From: Paenibacillus sp. P25
GTDB taxonomy: Bacteria > Bacillota > Bacilli > Paenibacillales > NBRC-103111
Direction: 5' to 3'
Length of the DNA stretch: 64,000 nt
Assembly: GCA_024704175.1 (NCBI GenBank)
Contig: CP085629.1
Location: forward strand, 6,551,001 to 6,615,000
The notes under the pieces are model-generated. The model saw only the letters and a list, made by a program, of their open reading frames with translations. It searched no databases and was not told the origin of the DNA. Both the position numbers and the translations under genes were made by a program. Positions 1 to 9,292 of this stretch are shown here, one piece after another (position 1 is the first letter of the stretch; each line of letters starts with the position of its first letter).

Positions 1-113
1 ACAAAATAGCTGGCGATTATAATGGGTTTTCTAGCGGGAGCGTATAAAAGCTATAGTAACAAATCCGGGCGGCTTGGAAAAGAGGGCGGGCGTTTTCAAG
101 GGTAACGAAAAAA

Positions 114-152
114 ATCCCCCGAGCCAAGGGAGAATGGAATGGCCCGGGGGAT
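114..152 (-). terminator. intrinsic terminator of the 179-511 gene
   Basis: A 12-bp GC-rich stem (114-125 with 141-152, one mismatch) is followed, in minus-strand reading, by a T run at 108-114. It lies just past the stop codon of the minus-strand gene at 179-511. Confidence 0.75.
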
Positions 153-178
153 CGTAATTTATGACTGCCTTAAGCGGC

Positions 179-511
179 TTACAGTACGGGTGACGTACCG
201 GGTCGCTCCTCTTCAAACTGCTGCAGCAACTGCTCGGCCCGGTCCAAATCTTTCTGATGCACTTCCAGCTTCACCCGTTCATGCGAATGGGAATCGACGG
301 CGGCCGCCGCGGTATGCACGGCGCCCATAGCGGCGGGGGTGTCCGCTTTTAACCGGCATTTCACTTGATTCTGTTTCAAAAACGCATACTTCGCTTCAAG
401 CTCCTCCGCCTGCGGCCCGGTGCCGACCTTCAGCGTGCGCCAACCGGCGCTTTGACGGTAAATGAAATAAATCACAGCGACAGCAACGAGAAGTAAAGCC
501 AAACCTCCCAT
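179..511 (-). CDS. DUF2007-like small membrane-anchored protein
   Basis: A 110-residue protein. Residues 2-17 form one hydrophobic segment (GGLALLLVAVAVIYFIY) and the rest is soluble. The C-terminal part (KLEVHQKDLDRAEQLLQQF) resembles the ferredoxin-like 'putative signal transducing' DUF2007 family; this is a family-level resemblance by eye. The ATG at 511 is preceded by a good site (TTGGAGGTGTGATCC). Complete, with its own terminator. Role unknown; the likely topology is an N-terminal anchor with a cytoplasmic sensor-like domain. Confidence 0.65.
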   Translation of the reverse strand: MGGLALLLVAVAVIYFIYRQSAGWRTLKVGTGPQAEELEAKYAFLKQNQVKCRLKADTPAAMGAVHTAAAAVDSHSHERVKLEVHQKDLDRAEQLLQQFEEERPGTSPVL

Positions 512-717
512 GGATCACACCTCCAATAGTTAGTTGGTTTCCCTCCACCCGCTTCCGCTTGTAAGGAAGCTCTGTTTCCCGTTATTACCCGGTTTCCGGG
601 GCATTCAAACATTTGGCGGCGGAATTTTCGGGTTCGACCCCTTGAGCGCGGGGTAATCAAGCGAACGGTATAACAAATCCTTGCTGCAAGTTGAAGAGGA
701 TTAAAGGAGAGATGTCC

Positions 718-1329
718 ATGAACCGCAGTACGAATGATCCGGTTGGACGGCGGGAAAGCTCTGCGGGGCCATCCGGAACATCAGAGCACAATGCCTACGA
801 CCCTTTATCAGATAACGTTACATCCGATCAACAAGGCCGCGGCCATCAAGGCGGGCTAGAATGGCAAAATCGGGAGGCTTCCCGCTACGGCCGGTCCTAT
901 TACGCCGTTCCGGGTGAGCCCGTCGCCTGGGCCCCTTACCCCGGCCAGGCGGAGTATAGCGGGCACCCGCCCCAAGGCGGTCCGGGAGCAGACTACACCG
1001 CTTACCCGAATGATGCGCAGCGGCGGCAGTGGAGAGGGGAAGAGGCCGCCGGGCGGACGGTGCGCCGCCGCAGGCCTTGGTACAATCAAGGCTGGGTATG
1101 GTCGCTTGTCACGCTCCTCGTTACCGGGTCGCTGCTGGCCGGCCTGCTGCTCCTGGCCGATCAGGTTGGCCGCGTAAGCGGCGCACTGCAGGAACAAACC
1201 GGCGTGCTGCGCGAGCAGAACGGCCTGCTCGTCTCCATCCGCGATCATCTCGCCGGTCTGGAGAGCGGAGTGAGGCACGTGGCCGGCATGATCCGGGAAG
1301 CGCTCGATATCCTGCAGGCGCAAATGTAG
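718..1329 (+). CDS. hypothetical single-pass membrane protein
   Basis: About 203 residues from the ATG at 718, chosen because AAAGGAG lies 8 bases upstream; the TTG at 691 and ATG at 712 are poorly spaced. The first 130 residues are polar, rich in Gly, Pro and Tyr and look disordered. A basic stretch (RTVRRRRPW) precedes one strong membrane helix (WSLVTLLVTGSLLAGLLLLA). The last 60 residues are heptad-like (LREQNGLLVSIRDHLAGLE) and could form a short coiled coil. I recognise no family. It is followed at once by a strong terminator. Confidence 0.7.
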   Translation: MNRSTNDPVGRRESSAGPSGTSEHNAYDPLSDNVTSDQQGRGHQGGLEWQNREASRYGRSYYAVPGEPVAWAPYPGQAEYSGHPPQGGPGADYTAYPNDAQRRQWRGEEAAGRTVRRRRPWYNQGWVWSLVTLLVTGSLLAGLLLLADQVGRVSGALQEQTGVLREQNGLLVSIRDHLAGLESGVRHVAGMIREALDILQAQM

Positions 1330-1377
1330 ACAAAGAACGGCTCTATCCGCATCGTTTGCGGCAGAGCCGTTCTTTGT
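1330..1377. terminator. strong bidirectional terminator
   Basis: A perfect 15-bp inverted repeat, 1330-1344 with 1363-1377, with an 18-base loop. It separates the plus-strand gene ending at 1329 from the minus-strand gene ending at 1385, so it probably serves both. Confidence 0.85.
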
Positions 1378-1384
1378 GTTGTAC

Positions 1385-2376
1385 CTATGGTCGCGCCACT
1401 CGAAAAAAATAGGGGCCTTGTACCGCCTCCGGCTCATTCCACCGGGTCTGGTGCTCCGGGCGCAAGTCCCGAAGGGGCACACCGTCCACCAGCGGTCGCT
1501 TATCGTATACCTTGCGGATGTCCGCCCGGAGGGCCCCTGTTGCATCCGCTTCGCAAAACACAATGCGGTGCGGCTCCCACAGCAATACCCGCATGATGTC
1601 GCGGACCGCCGCGGATTCGCTGTTTTCCAGCTGCGCCGTCATTTGGTAATCCGTCATCAAGGCGATGGACTCTTTCAGCTCGGGATGCAGCTCCAGATGC
1701 AGAGCGGCCGCTTGGCCCAACAGCACATCCACCGCCAGAAAATAGGGGCTGAGAAAAATCAGGTTATCCTGGATTGCAGCATGCAGCAGGTGGATTGCGG
1801 TTTCCTCATCGGTTTCCACGCAGTTCCCCGGAAACGGAGGCGCCGGATAAGCTTGGCCGGATCGAGAGAACCTTTGCCGGCGACTTGCGTATCGCGAAGA
1901 AAGCTGTCGAGATGATCGAGACCCATGTAATCAGAGCGGTGTGTGAGCGGGGAATCCTGCTCCAGCAGGTCCACAAGGCCCTGCCGGGAGAAGCCGTGCT
2001 TCTGCAGGATCGCTGCAATCGGATCGCTAAGGATGGCCTGCACCGTAGAAACGTGATGATTCAGCCCCAGCCGCCGTTCCATGGAATGGGAGTAGGGCAA
2101 ATGGCCGACATCATGAAGGATCGCAGCGGCGTGGAGCTCTTTCCAATCGGGGAAAAAGTGCTTGGCCAGCGCCCAAACGCCGATCGTATGCTCATATCGG
2201 GAATGTTGAACGGGACTGATGAAGGCGCCTGCGCCATAATGCTGCAAATGCTTCAATCGGCGGAGCGGTACGCTTTGGAAGAGCTCGGTCTCCCAAGGCT
2301 CCGGCCTGATTTCCAAACGATAGAGCGGCTCCCAGGCCGGAAGCCCCTCTGCAAAGATTTGATGAACGGAACTCAT
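1385..2376 (-). CDS. HD-domain phosphohydrolase (frame break)
   Basis: The N-terminal part carries the HD signature: SRYEHTIGVW (first His), then HAAAILHDVGHLPYSHS (His-Asp pair), then a later Asp in SDYMGLDHLDSF. HD proteins of this type are metal-dependent phosphohydrolases, often dNTPase- or nucleotide-directed; the substrate cannot be read here. The frame changes near 1815-1822, after RRLRFRGTAW; the other frame continues METDEETAIHLLHAAIQ to the stop at 1385, giving about 330 residues. Both halves read naturally, so I take the break as a one-base error or a recent mutation. Confidence 0.75.
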
Positions 2377-2427
2377 AGTGGACGCCTCCGGAATCCTTTT
2401 ATTTCCTTGTCTTGGTAAAATACAGGT

Positions 2428-2910
2428 TTAAATCGTCATTCGCACACACATCGGTTCCCGGAATGACGGGTCGCCCCTTGTACATGATCCCCGCCCGTCC
2501 GGGATAAATCCTCTTCGCACATACAGCCGCTGCGCGTTCCCATAGCTATCATAGAGTCCGACGCCGATGCCCACGATACCGAACCGTTCCAAAGCCAGGG
2601 CCTCCACGGCCTCCATCAGCGCACTGCCGATCCCAAGTCTCCGCAATGGAGGAATCACGTTAAAATCGTTGATCTCGGGTATCCCGTTGGCTGCAAAATG
2701 TGGGTAGCAGGATGTAACCAGGAGATGCAGGCTTCCCGCGAACTGTCCGTCATAAAAGGCCAGCAGCGTGATTCTTTCCCCGGTCCGATTCTCTTCCATG
2801 CACTTCCTCATGTACTCCATCGGCTTGCGGATCCCATGTTCCGTAAAACACTGGAAAATGAGGTCCGCATCCTCCTCTGTCATTCGCCGGATTTCAATCG
2901 GATTTGCCAT
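2428..2910 (-). CDS. GNAT family N-acetyltransferase
   Basis: A complete 160-residue protein starting at ATG 2910 after GAGGTGCGGCG. The acetyl-CoA binding motif A is visible as PPLRRLGIGSALMEAVEALA (Q/RxxGxG/A), followed by the motif-B region YGNAQRLYVRRGFIPDGRG. The acceptor substrate is unknown. It runs in the same direction as the HD gene but is separated from it by about 50 bases. Confidence 0.85.
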   Translation of the reverse strand: MANPIEIRRMTEEDADLIFQCFTEHGIRKPMEYMRKCMEENRTGERITLLAFYDGQFAGSLHLLVTSCYPHFAANGIPEINDFNVIPPLRRLGIGSALMEAVEALALERFGIVGIGVGLYDSYGNAQRLYVRRGFIPDGRGSCTRGDPSFREPMCVRMTI

Positions 2911-3024
2911 CGCCGCACCTCTTTTTCCGGAAACACCGTCTTTTCTTCATTTTACCATGGGCTCCATAAATGGCCGCAGAGAATTCATTCATATTAAACA
3001 AAATTTCGATCCGCAAAAGTGCAG

Positions 3025-3054
3025 TTGACAAAGGGAGAAGGTTTAACCTATATT
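3025..3054 (+). promoter_or_regulatory. sigma-A promoter of sdpRI
   Basis: TTGACA at 3025-3030 and TATATT at 3049-3054 with an 18-base spacer, about 40 bases before the sdpR start codon. Confidence 0.7.
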
Positions 3055-3057
3055 TTA

Positions 3058-3075
3058 TTTAGAGATTTGTCTAAA
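3058..3075 (+). promoter_or_regulatory. candidate SdpR/ArsR operator
   Basis: A perfect inverted repeat, TTTAGA-N6-TCTAAA, lies just after the -10 box and before the ribosome site of the ArsR-type repressor gene. Its size and place fit an autoregulatory operator; the assignment is inference. Confidence 0.5.
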
Positions 3076-3096
3076 TATCTAATAAGGTGGATCGCA

Positions 3097-3395
3097 ATGA
3101 ATGAGACCTTCAAAGCACTGGCCGATCCGACAAGACGCAAAATTATTCGGTTGCTTCGCGAGCGGGATATGACGGCGGGGAAATTGCGGATCATTTCATG
3201 ATGACGAAGCCGAGCATCTCGCATCATCTGAACTCGTTGAAGCAGGCGAAATTGGTCCTGGACGTCCGCCGGGGCCAGCACATCGTCTATTCGCTCAACA
3301 CCACCGTCGTTCAGGAAATCATCGGATGGTTTATGGAAATTTCGGATGTGGACAAATCCAAAGGAGATGAGAATCAAGATGACAAACAAACCTAA
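3097..3395 (+). CDS. sdpR: ArsR/SdpR family autorepressor (frame break)
   Basis: A winged-helix repressor of about 99 residues. It begins MNETFKALADPTRRKIIRLL after AAGGTGG. The frame breaks near 3180-3188; the other frame continues HFMMTKPSISHHLNSLKQA, the recognition helix, then VRRGQHIVYSLNTTVVQEIIGWF. In Bacillus subtilis SdpR represses sdpRI until SdpI, with toxin bound, sequesters it at the membrane. The neighbouring gene is an SdpI homologue that overlaps this gene's end, which supports the name. No metal-site cysteines are visible, as expected for the SdpR branch. Confidence 0.8.
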
Positions 3396-4052
3396 ATGGG
3401 GACTTATCGATCTGCTGCTGCTTCTTCTGGGGCTGGTTCCGGCCGTGGTGACCTTCATGGTCTATGACAAGCTTCCGGAGCAAGTCGCCATCCACTTTGG
3501 TCCTGACGGGCGCCCAACGGATATCAGAGCAAGCTCTCGTTTCTGATTGTATTTGAGCTGATGGTCATCGGGCTTCCTTTATTGATCAAAATCTTCCGCT
3601 TCATGGATCCGAAACGCAGCAATTATGAAACGTTCGGCCGCGTCTTCGATATCACCCGGGTAGCGCTCACGCTTCTTTTATGCACTATATTCGGCAATAT
3701 CCTGCTCTTCAATTTGGGATATGAGGAAATCCATATGCAAAGATATGTACTAGGGGGCGTCGGCGCCGTCCTGATGGTCTCGGGGAACTACATGGGGGGC
3801 AGCTGCGCCACAATTATATGATCGGTATCCGTACCCCATGGACGCTGGAAAAACGAAGAGGTCTGGCGCCGGACGCACCGGATGGCCGGTCCGCTTACGA
3901 TGCTGGCCGGATTCGGTGTAGTGATCGCCGCTTTCTTTCCGGGAACGGCCGCTTTCTGGACTTTGATCGCCGCCGCCTTGGTTTCGGGCTTCGTTCCGGC
4001 AATCTACTCCTATGTGCTGTATCGACGGCTTGGCGGGACCAACCGGGGATAA
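3379..4052 (+). CDS. sdpI: SdpI-like immunity/signal membrane protein (frame breaks)
   Basis: The start at 3379 follows AAAGGAG and overlaps the end of sdpR. The first frame gives a DUF1648 segment, LLLLLLGLVPAVVTFMVYD then LPEQVAIHFGPDGRP. The frame breaks near 3525, then ELMVIGLPLLIKIFRFMDP and further helices follow; another break lies near 3785-3800, before the SdpI hallmark NYMIGIRTPWTLE. A further break near 3850 leads to the last helices, ending at 4052 (YRRLGGTNRG). About 225 residues and six membrane segments in all. SdpI protects B. subtilis from the SdpC toxin and signals to SdpR. No sdpABC toxin genes are in view. Confidence 0.75.
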
Positions 4053-4058
4053 TGCAGG

Positions 4059-4101
4059 GGAAAAAGGCCGCTCTCTTTGAAAAAAGAAAGCGGCTTTTCC
4101 A
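4059..4101. terminator. terminator between sdpI and the MFS gene
   Basis: AAAAGGCCGCTCTCTTT pairs with AAAGAAAGCGGCTTTT around a short A-rich loop. It sits between two converging genes. Confidence 0.75.
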
Positions 4102-4102
4102 T

Positions 4103-5281
4103 TCAAGAAGCAAGCTCCCTGCCCCCTTTGGCCTCCACCGTCAAAGCCCCGCTGAAGACAAAGGTGAGCAGCGAAGCGGCAAAACAAACGGCCGTAAAGA
4201 TCCCCACAGCGGCAAACCCGTTAAACCAGGCATAAAGCAGTCCGGCGAGCCAGGAGCCTATCGTAATCGCCGCATACATCGCCGAATTCGTGAGGCTGGA
4301 AATCGTCCCCGCAGGGCCGGATTGAGGCCGGTCAGCGACCCCATCATCAGAGGGAACAGGATGAAGAGAACGGCGCTTATCAGGAAGTACACGGCGGTGA
4401 CCGCCGTAAGGGAAGGCGAGCGCAGGCAAGCAGGATAAAGGCGGCGGCCAGGAAAAGAACCCCCAGCAGCATCGTCCCCCATCGGCTCAGCTTATGGAGC
4501 ACATAGGAGCTGCACAAGCCGCCGGCGAGCTGCCCGATCCCCAGCCCGATCATCACGTACCCCGTATACTCCACGGAAACCTGGAAGCGGTCGGAAAGCC
4601 ATTTTCCGATAAACGAATAGGCCGCATAATTCCCCAGCTGAAACAAAAAATAGGCCAGCAGGGCGCCCCTTGCCTTCCCGCTCGTGAGCAGGGGAACATA
4701 CCTGGCGAGAACGGAGGAGCGCGCTCCCGCCGCATTCGGCTTCATCGACGGCATGGCGAAGTAGATCCAGAACGCAAGCATCAGGGAAAGTGCGCCGATG
4801 GTAAAAAACGGATACGACCAATGGGTTACAGCCAGCAGGTCGCCGAGCGGAACCCCTAACGTCTGGGCGATGGCGAGGCCCGCGAACAGGATGCCCAGCG
4901 CTTTGGCCGACTTCGCCGGAGGGAACAGAGCGGGAACGGCGGCCCAGACCTGCGGTGCGGTGAAGGCCGAGCTGACGCCGGCTGCAAAACGGAACGCGAA
5001 CATGGACCAGAAGCCGGTGGCCAGGCCGCATAGCATCGTGGCGGCAGAGAAACAGACGATGCCGGTCAGCATTACTTTTTTCGGTCCCATCCGTCGGAGA
5101 GCGGCCCGGCTATCAAAGCGAACGAAGCATAACCGAGCGCGTAGGCTCCCATCATCCATCCGGCCCTTTCGGTGGAGACGTGGAACAGCTCCTGAAGTGT
5201 CGGAATGAGCGGAGAAATCAGAAACATATCGGTCGCAATCACAAACATGATCATAAAAAACAAAACAGTCAGCTGCTTCAT
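4103..5281 (-). CDS. MFS transporter, drug/metabolite exporter type (frame breaks)
   Basis: Starts MKQLTVLFFMIMFVIATDMF with a 12-helix plan of about 390 residues. The loop 2-3 MFS motif is GPLSDGWDRKKVM, which spans a frame break near 5080-5090. Further breaks are near 4380-4430 (before VTAVYFLISAVLFI) and near 4300 (before TISSLTNSAMYAAI). The order of helices matches the AraJ/Bcr-like proton-driven exporter branch; the substrate is unknown. Confidence 0.75.
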
Positions 5282-5315
5282 GGGGTCCTCCTCGTAACTG
5301 CGGAAAGGCGTAAAT

Positions 5316-6234
5316 TTAGTTCACTCTAAGAACGACTTTCCCGCGAACATGGCCCGTCTCCACTTCCCGGTGGGCGTCTGCGGCCTGCTCCAAGGAAAAG
5401 GTCCGCGCGATTTGAATGCGCAGCTTCCCTTGTTCATAGAGCCGGGTCAGCTCGGCGAGCCTGGAGGCTGACCGCTGACTGCGGATCGTGCGGACGCCAA
5501 GCTGCTCCGCGAGCTCGAAGGCGACGATCGTGCCGATGCGCTGCGGATTTGGGGCGAGCTCCAGCGACACGCGCAGGGCGTCCCCTCCGGCAGCATCCAA
5601 GACCGCATCCACGCCGTTCGGGGACAAGGCGCGTACTCTGTCTGCCAGCCCTTCGCCGTAGGCCACCGGAATGGCGCCGAGGGAACGCAGATAGTCATGG
5701 TTGCGCTCGCTCGCCGTACCGATGACTGTCGCTCCTGAGGCTTTGGCCAACTGGACCGCGAAGGTTCCGACTCCGCCGGCGGCGGCATGGATCAGTATGG
5801 TATCCCCTTCGGAAATACCCAGCTGGCTTAACGCCGTATGGGCCGTCTGTCCGGATGCCGAGAGGACGCCGGCCTCTTCCCAGGGCATGCCCGGAGGCTT
5901 CTGAACAATCTGATCGGCACGCACGACGACATATTCGGCATAGCAGGCCAGGACAGTCCAGCCGATCACTTCGGCCGCCGACGGAGAACCCGGTTACACC
6001 TTCTCCGACCTGATCTACGATTCCGGCAAATTCGTTGCCGAGAATTTGCGGTAGCCGGATCGTCATGCCGGGAGGCGCCCAACCGGTTCTCCGAACGGCG
6101 CAATCCGCAGGCTGAACGCCCGCCGCTTGAACCCGAACCCGAACCTCGCCTGCCCCAGCCTGGGGATCCTCGAATTCCATCACCTGCAATACTTCAGGAG
6201 CGCCAAAAGAACGAATCGTCGCTGCTTTCATCAT
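5316..6234 (-). CDS. quinone oxidoreductase-like zinc-free MDR enzyme (frame break)
   Basis: A medium-chain dehydrogenase/reductase of about 305 residues. The N-terminal GroES-like half (MKAATIRSFGAPEVLQVMEF, ILGNEFAGIVDQVGEGV) is separated by a frame break near 5965-5980 from the Rossmann half (TILIHAAAGGVGTFAVQLAK, the AxxGGVG nucleotide motif). The zinc-ligand cysteines of alcohol dehydrogenases are absent, so it belongs with NADPH:quinone reductases. It is divergent from a LysR gene, whose product probably controls it. Confidence 0.8.
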
Positions 6235-6395
6235 CTCACCTTATCCTTTCCGGGCGGCTCTAAGCGCAGATTGCTGCCGGCCCGATAGATTGTTTGACTG
6301 CTGATTCCAGCTTATAATCATATATAGATAATGAAAAATACATTTTTCGCTATGTACTCATATACTTGAATATATGAATGAAGGAGGCATGAAGA
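6235..6395. promoter_or_regulatory. divergent oxidoreductase/lysR control region
   Basis: An AT-rich 161-base gap between two divergent genes, with several short ATATA-type dyads around 6318-6376 (ATCATATATAGAT, TCATATACTTGAATATATGA). This layout is usual for a LysR regulator acting on its neighbour. No exact T-N11-A site could be fixed by eye. Confidence 0.45.
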
Positions 6396-7309
6396 ATGGA
6401 GTCGCTTCAGCTGAAATATTTTCTGACCGTGGCGCGGCTTGAGCATATGACGAAGGCGGCACAGGAGCTTCATATCGCCCAGCCCGCCTTGAGCAAGACG
6501 ATCTCCCGGCTGGAGGAAGACTTGGGCACGCCATTATTCGACCGGGACGGGCGGCAGATCCGGCTCAATCCGTTCGGCAGGGCTTTTCTGAAGAAAGCGA
6601 AGGCCGCTTTGGAGCTGCTGGAGGAGGGGCGCAGGGAAGTAGCCGACCTGTCCGGGCTGGAGCGCGGCCGCATTCATCTGTCCCTGTCTCATATGGAGCA
6701 GCTTCGGGAGCCCCTAAGACTCTTTCTATCCCTGTACCCGGAAGCGAACTTCCATATCCGGCAGTCCGGGATGGAGGATATGGAGCAGTTCCTGGAAAGC
6801 AGCGAGATCGATTTCTGGCTGACCTCGATGCCGGTCGAGCACCCGGGTATCCGGCACCGCCACTGCTGCATGAGGAGGTGTTCCTGGCGGTTCCGCATTC
6901 CCATCCTCTGGCTAGAAGGGGAAGTGTCCGTTTAAGCGAGGTATCCGGCGAGCCCTTCGTCGGGTACAAGGAAGGTTACCCTTATCGGCAAATGAATGAC
7001 GAATACTGCCGCAAGGCGGGCTTCCAGCCCCGGGTGGTCTGCGAAGTCGAGGATCCCCGCAGTATCGCCGATCTGGTTCGGGCGGGGTTTGGCGTTGCGC
7101 TGGTAGGGGAGTGCAAGAGCGGCGAGGAACTCGGTCTTACGAAGCTGCGGATCGAGCAGCCGGTATGCGAACGCAGCTTTCACATCGCCTGGCTGGATAA
7201 CCGCTATTTGTCCAAGGCCGCTATAGCCTTCCGGGACTTCCTTGTGCAGTATTTTGCCGAAACGCAAAGATCGGGCCGTAAGTCGACACTCCTGATGAAG
7301 CTGTCGTAG
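6396..7309 (+). CDS. LysR family transcriptional regulator (frame break)
   Basis: The N-terminal helix-turn-helix is clear: MESLQLKYFLTVARLEHMTK, AQPALSKTISRLEEDLGTPL. The effector-binding domain begins about residue 90 (RIHLSLSHMEQLREPLRLFL). A frame break near 6855-6880 joins it to EVFLAVPHSHPLARRGSVRL and continues to the stop at 7309, about 304 residues, the usual family length. The start at 6396 follows GAAGGAGGCATGAAGA. It is divergent from the quinone reductase-like gene. Confidence 0.82.
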
Positions 7310-7341
7310 GGAGGAGCCTTTGAGGAAAGGAAGCCCAAGCC

Positions 7342-8414
7342 ATGAGCCGATTTTCAGAAATACGAAGAGCCGTTGGCAAACTCAGTCCTCAGGAAGCAAA
7401 GCAAATGCTCAAGCTGATCATGCTGCAAGTGGATTCCGCCGAAGCGGGTAGAGAAGATAAGGGCGATCTGTATGAAAGCCTAAAAAGTCTCTATGACGGG
7501 TCGCTTGCGCCTCGTAAGCGGATGTCGGTCTGGGAACCGGATGCGGGGTCGCCGCGGTCCATCTCGTATTCGGCGATTCGCTGGCCGGAAGCTTGAAACT
7601 AGCGATAGATCAGATGGGGTACAAGGATACGCATAAAGTTGTTACTTTCCGCGACCGTTTTGCGATCGGCCCGTTATGGCGGCTTCAGGAGGAGGCCGGA
7701 CGGGCCGAAAGAGCCCGCTGGTTCCGGGACCATATCAATGAGGATCGGGAAGAAATGGATTACGAGTATGTGGCGGAAGCGGATGATCGGAGGCTCGCGG
7801 GGCAATTGGCCCGAATTCCGGCCGGGGCCTCCATCATCCTATGGACCGGAGACAATGCCCACGAGCAAGCCGGACTAAGGTATGCCGCTTATCTGCTTAG
7901 ACATAGCCGGAATGAGATGTTCGTCATTGACGCGGGGAAGGCATGTGCCGCAAGGTTCAACACGGCGGACCGGACGATAGAGTACATGCATTCGGGAGAG
8001 GTTTCCCCGGAGAAGCTGAAGGCGATTTTTGGGGAAAACCGGAAGGGCGGACCGCTCCCGCACGAAACGAAAGCATCCTTGGAGCGTGAATGGCTGTCGC
8101 TGGCGGAGCAGCATGAAGTGCTGCGGGTCTGGGACGGAGAACGGATTCGGAACGTGGATGAGCGTTATTTTGATACGTATGTATTGGATACGGTAGAGAA
8201 GATTCACAGGGAAAGGGCGAATCACGAATTTATTAAGGCCGCCAGAGTGATTGGGGATGCGATGGGTCACTGCGGGCAGTATGTACCGGACGGCTATTTT
8301 GAATACCGGCTGAGGGAGCTTGTCTATAGCGGGCAGCTGGAAATCCACGGGGTACCGAAGGCCATGCGGTATTACAGCGTAAGACGCCGATGGCGGCAGG
8401 ATGAGGGGGATTAG
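7342..8414 (+). CDS. DUF1835/DUF3658-type protein (frame break)
   Basis: The first 70 residues (MSRFSEIRRAVGKLSPQEAK) form a small helical leader. A frame break near 7550-7560 joins it to AVHLVFGDSLAGSLKLAI, the typical start of DUF1835, followed by DRFAIGPLW and ILWTGDNAHEQAGLRYAAYLL. The second half (DERYFDTYVLDTV onward) matches the DUF3658 helical part. Total about 357 residues. Its function is unknown in the family. It sits alone between lysR and the MOSC gene, all on the plus strand. Confidence 0.72.
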
Positions 8415-8450
8415 GGGATAGAAGAATGCGCATGGAAGGAGCGGTCGCTA

Positions 8451-9175
8451 TTGTCGGTACAGGTAGGCGAAATCCAAGAAATCCGGCGTTATCCGGTAAA
8501 ATCGTTTGCGGGAGAGAGCCTGGAGTCTTGTAACGTAGAGACTTACGGATTGCATGGCGACCGGATTTTCGCTTTTTACGATGAGACCTTGGATGGTTGG
8601 GAGAGCTTTATTACCGCTAGAGATATTCCTACCATGCTTGCTTATAAGGCCAGGTTGCTGGATGAAGAAATCAACGTACTGTCGCCGGATGGCCGGATGT
8701 TGAAGTGGGATGATGAACTGCTCTGGGAAATCCAAAGATACACGAAGAGAAAGGTGTCCATGACGGGGTACCACGCCCCGAACCCGGAGAACCTCGACCT
8801 GATGAGCGTCGATTCGGCCAGTATATTGATCATCACGGACGCGGCATTAGGCAGGCTGGAGTCTTTATGGGGAAGGGTTTGGATCGGCGGCGTTTTCGGC
8901 CCAACCTGGTTGTATCCGTAGACGAGCAGGTTGTACATGACAACGAATGGATCGGCAGGCGTTTATTCGTTGGCGAAGCGGAGCCGCAGGTGGACATGCC
9001 GTGCGAGCGCTGCTCGGTCATCACCTGGGATCCTGATACGCTGGAGCGGGATGCCTCCCTGCTCAAGAAAGTGTACGAGGAGATGAATCTGAACTTCGGC
9101 CTGTATGCTTCCGTTGTGAAAACGGGGCCGATCCGGGTTGGCGATAAGGTATACATAGCGGGTACGGGTAAGTAA
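8451..9175 (+). CDS. MOSC domain protein (frame break)
   Basis: Starts at TTG 8451, ten bases after GGAAGGAGCG. The N-terminal beta-barrel domain begins VGEIQEIRRYPVKSFAGESL, typical of MOSC N proteins. A frame break near 8870-8885 leads to RFRPNLVVSVDEQV and CERCSVITWDPDTLERD, which contains the conserved cysteine used in sulfur carriage by MOSC proteins. About 241 residues. Such proteins act with the molybdenum cofactor or reduce N-hydroxylated compounds; the exact role here is unknown. Confidence 0.8.
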
Positions 9176-9292
9176 AATGATGGATATATGACGCGGGGCG
9201 ACAGCGTAAAGGGCGGAATCGTAAGATATGGGTTATGCACAGGACGTTGCTCCAGGGTCGATTTATGCATGGAAGGAAGGGAGTGATTCAGA

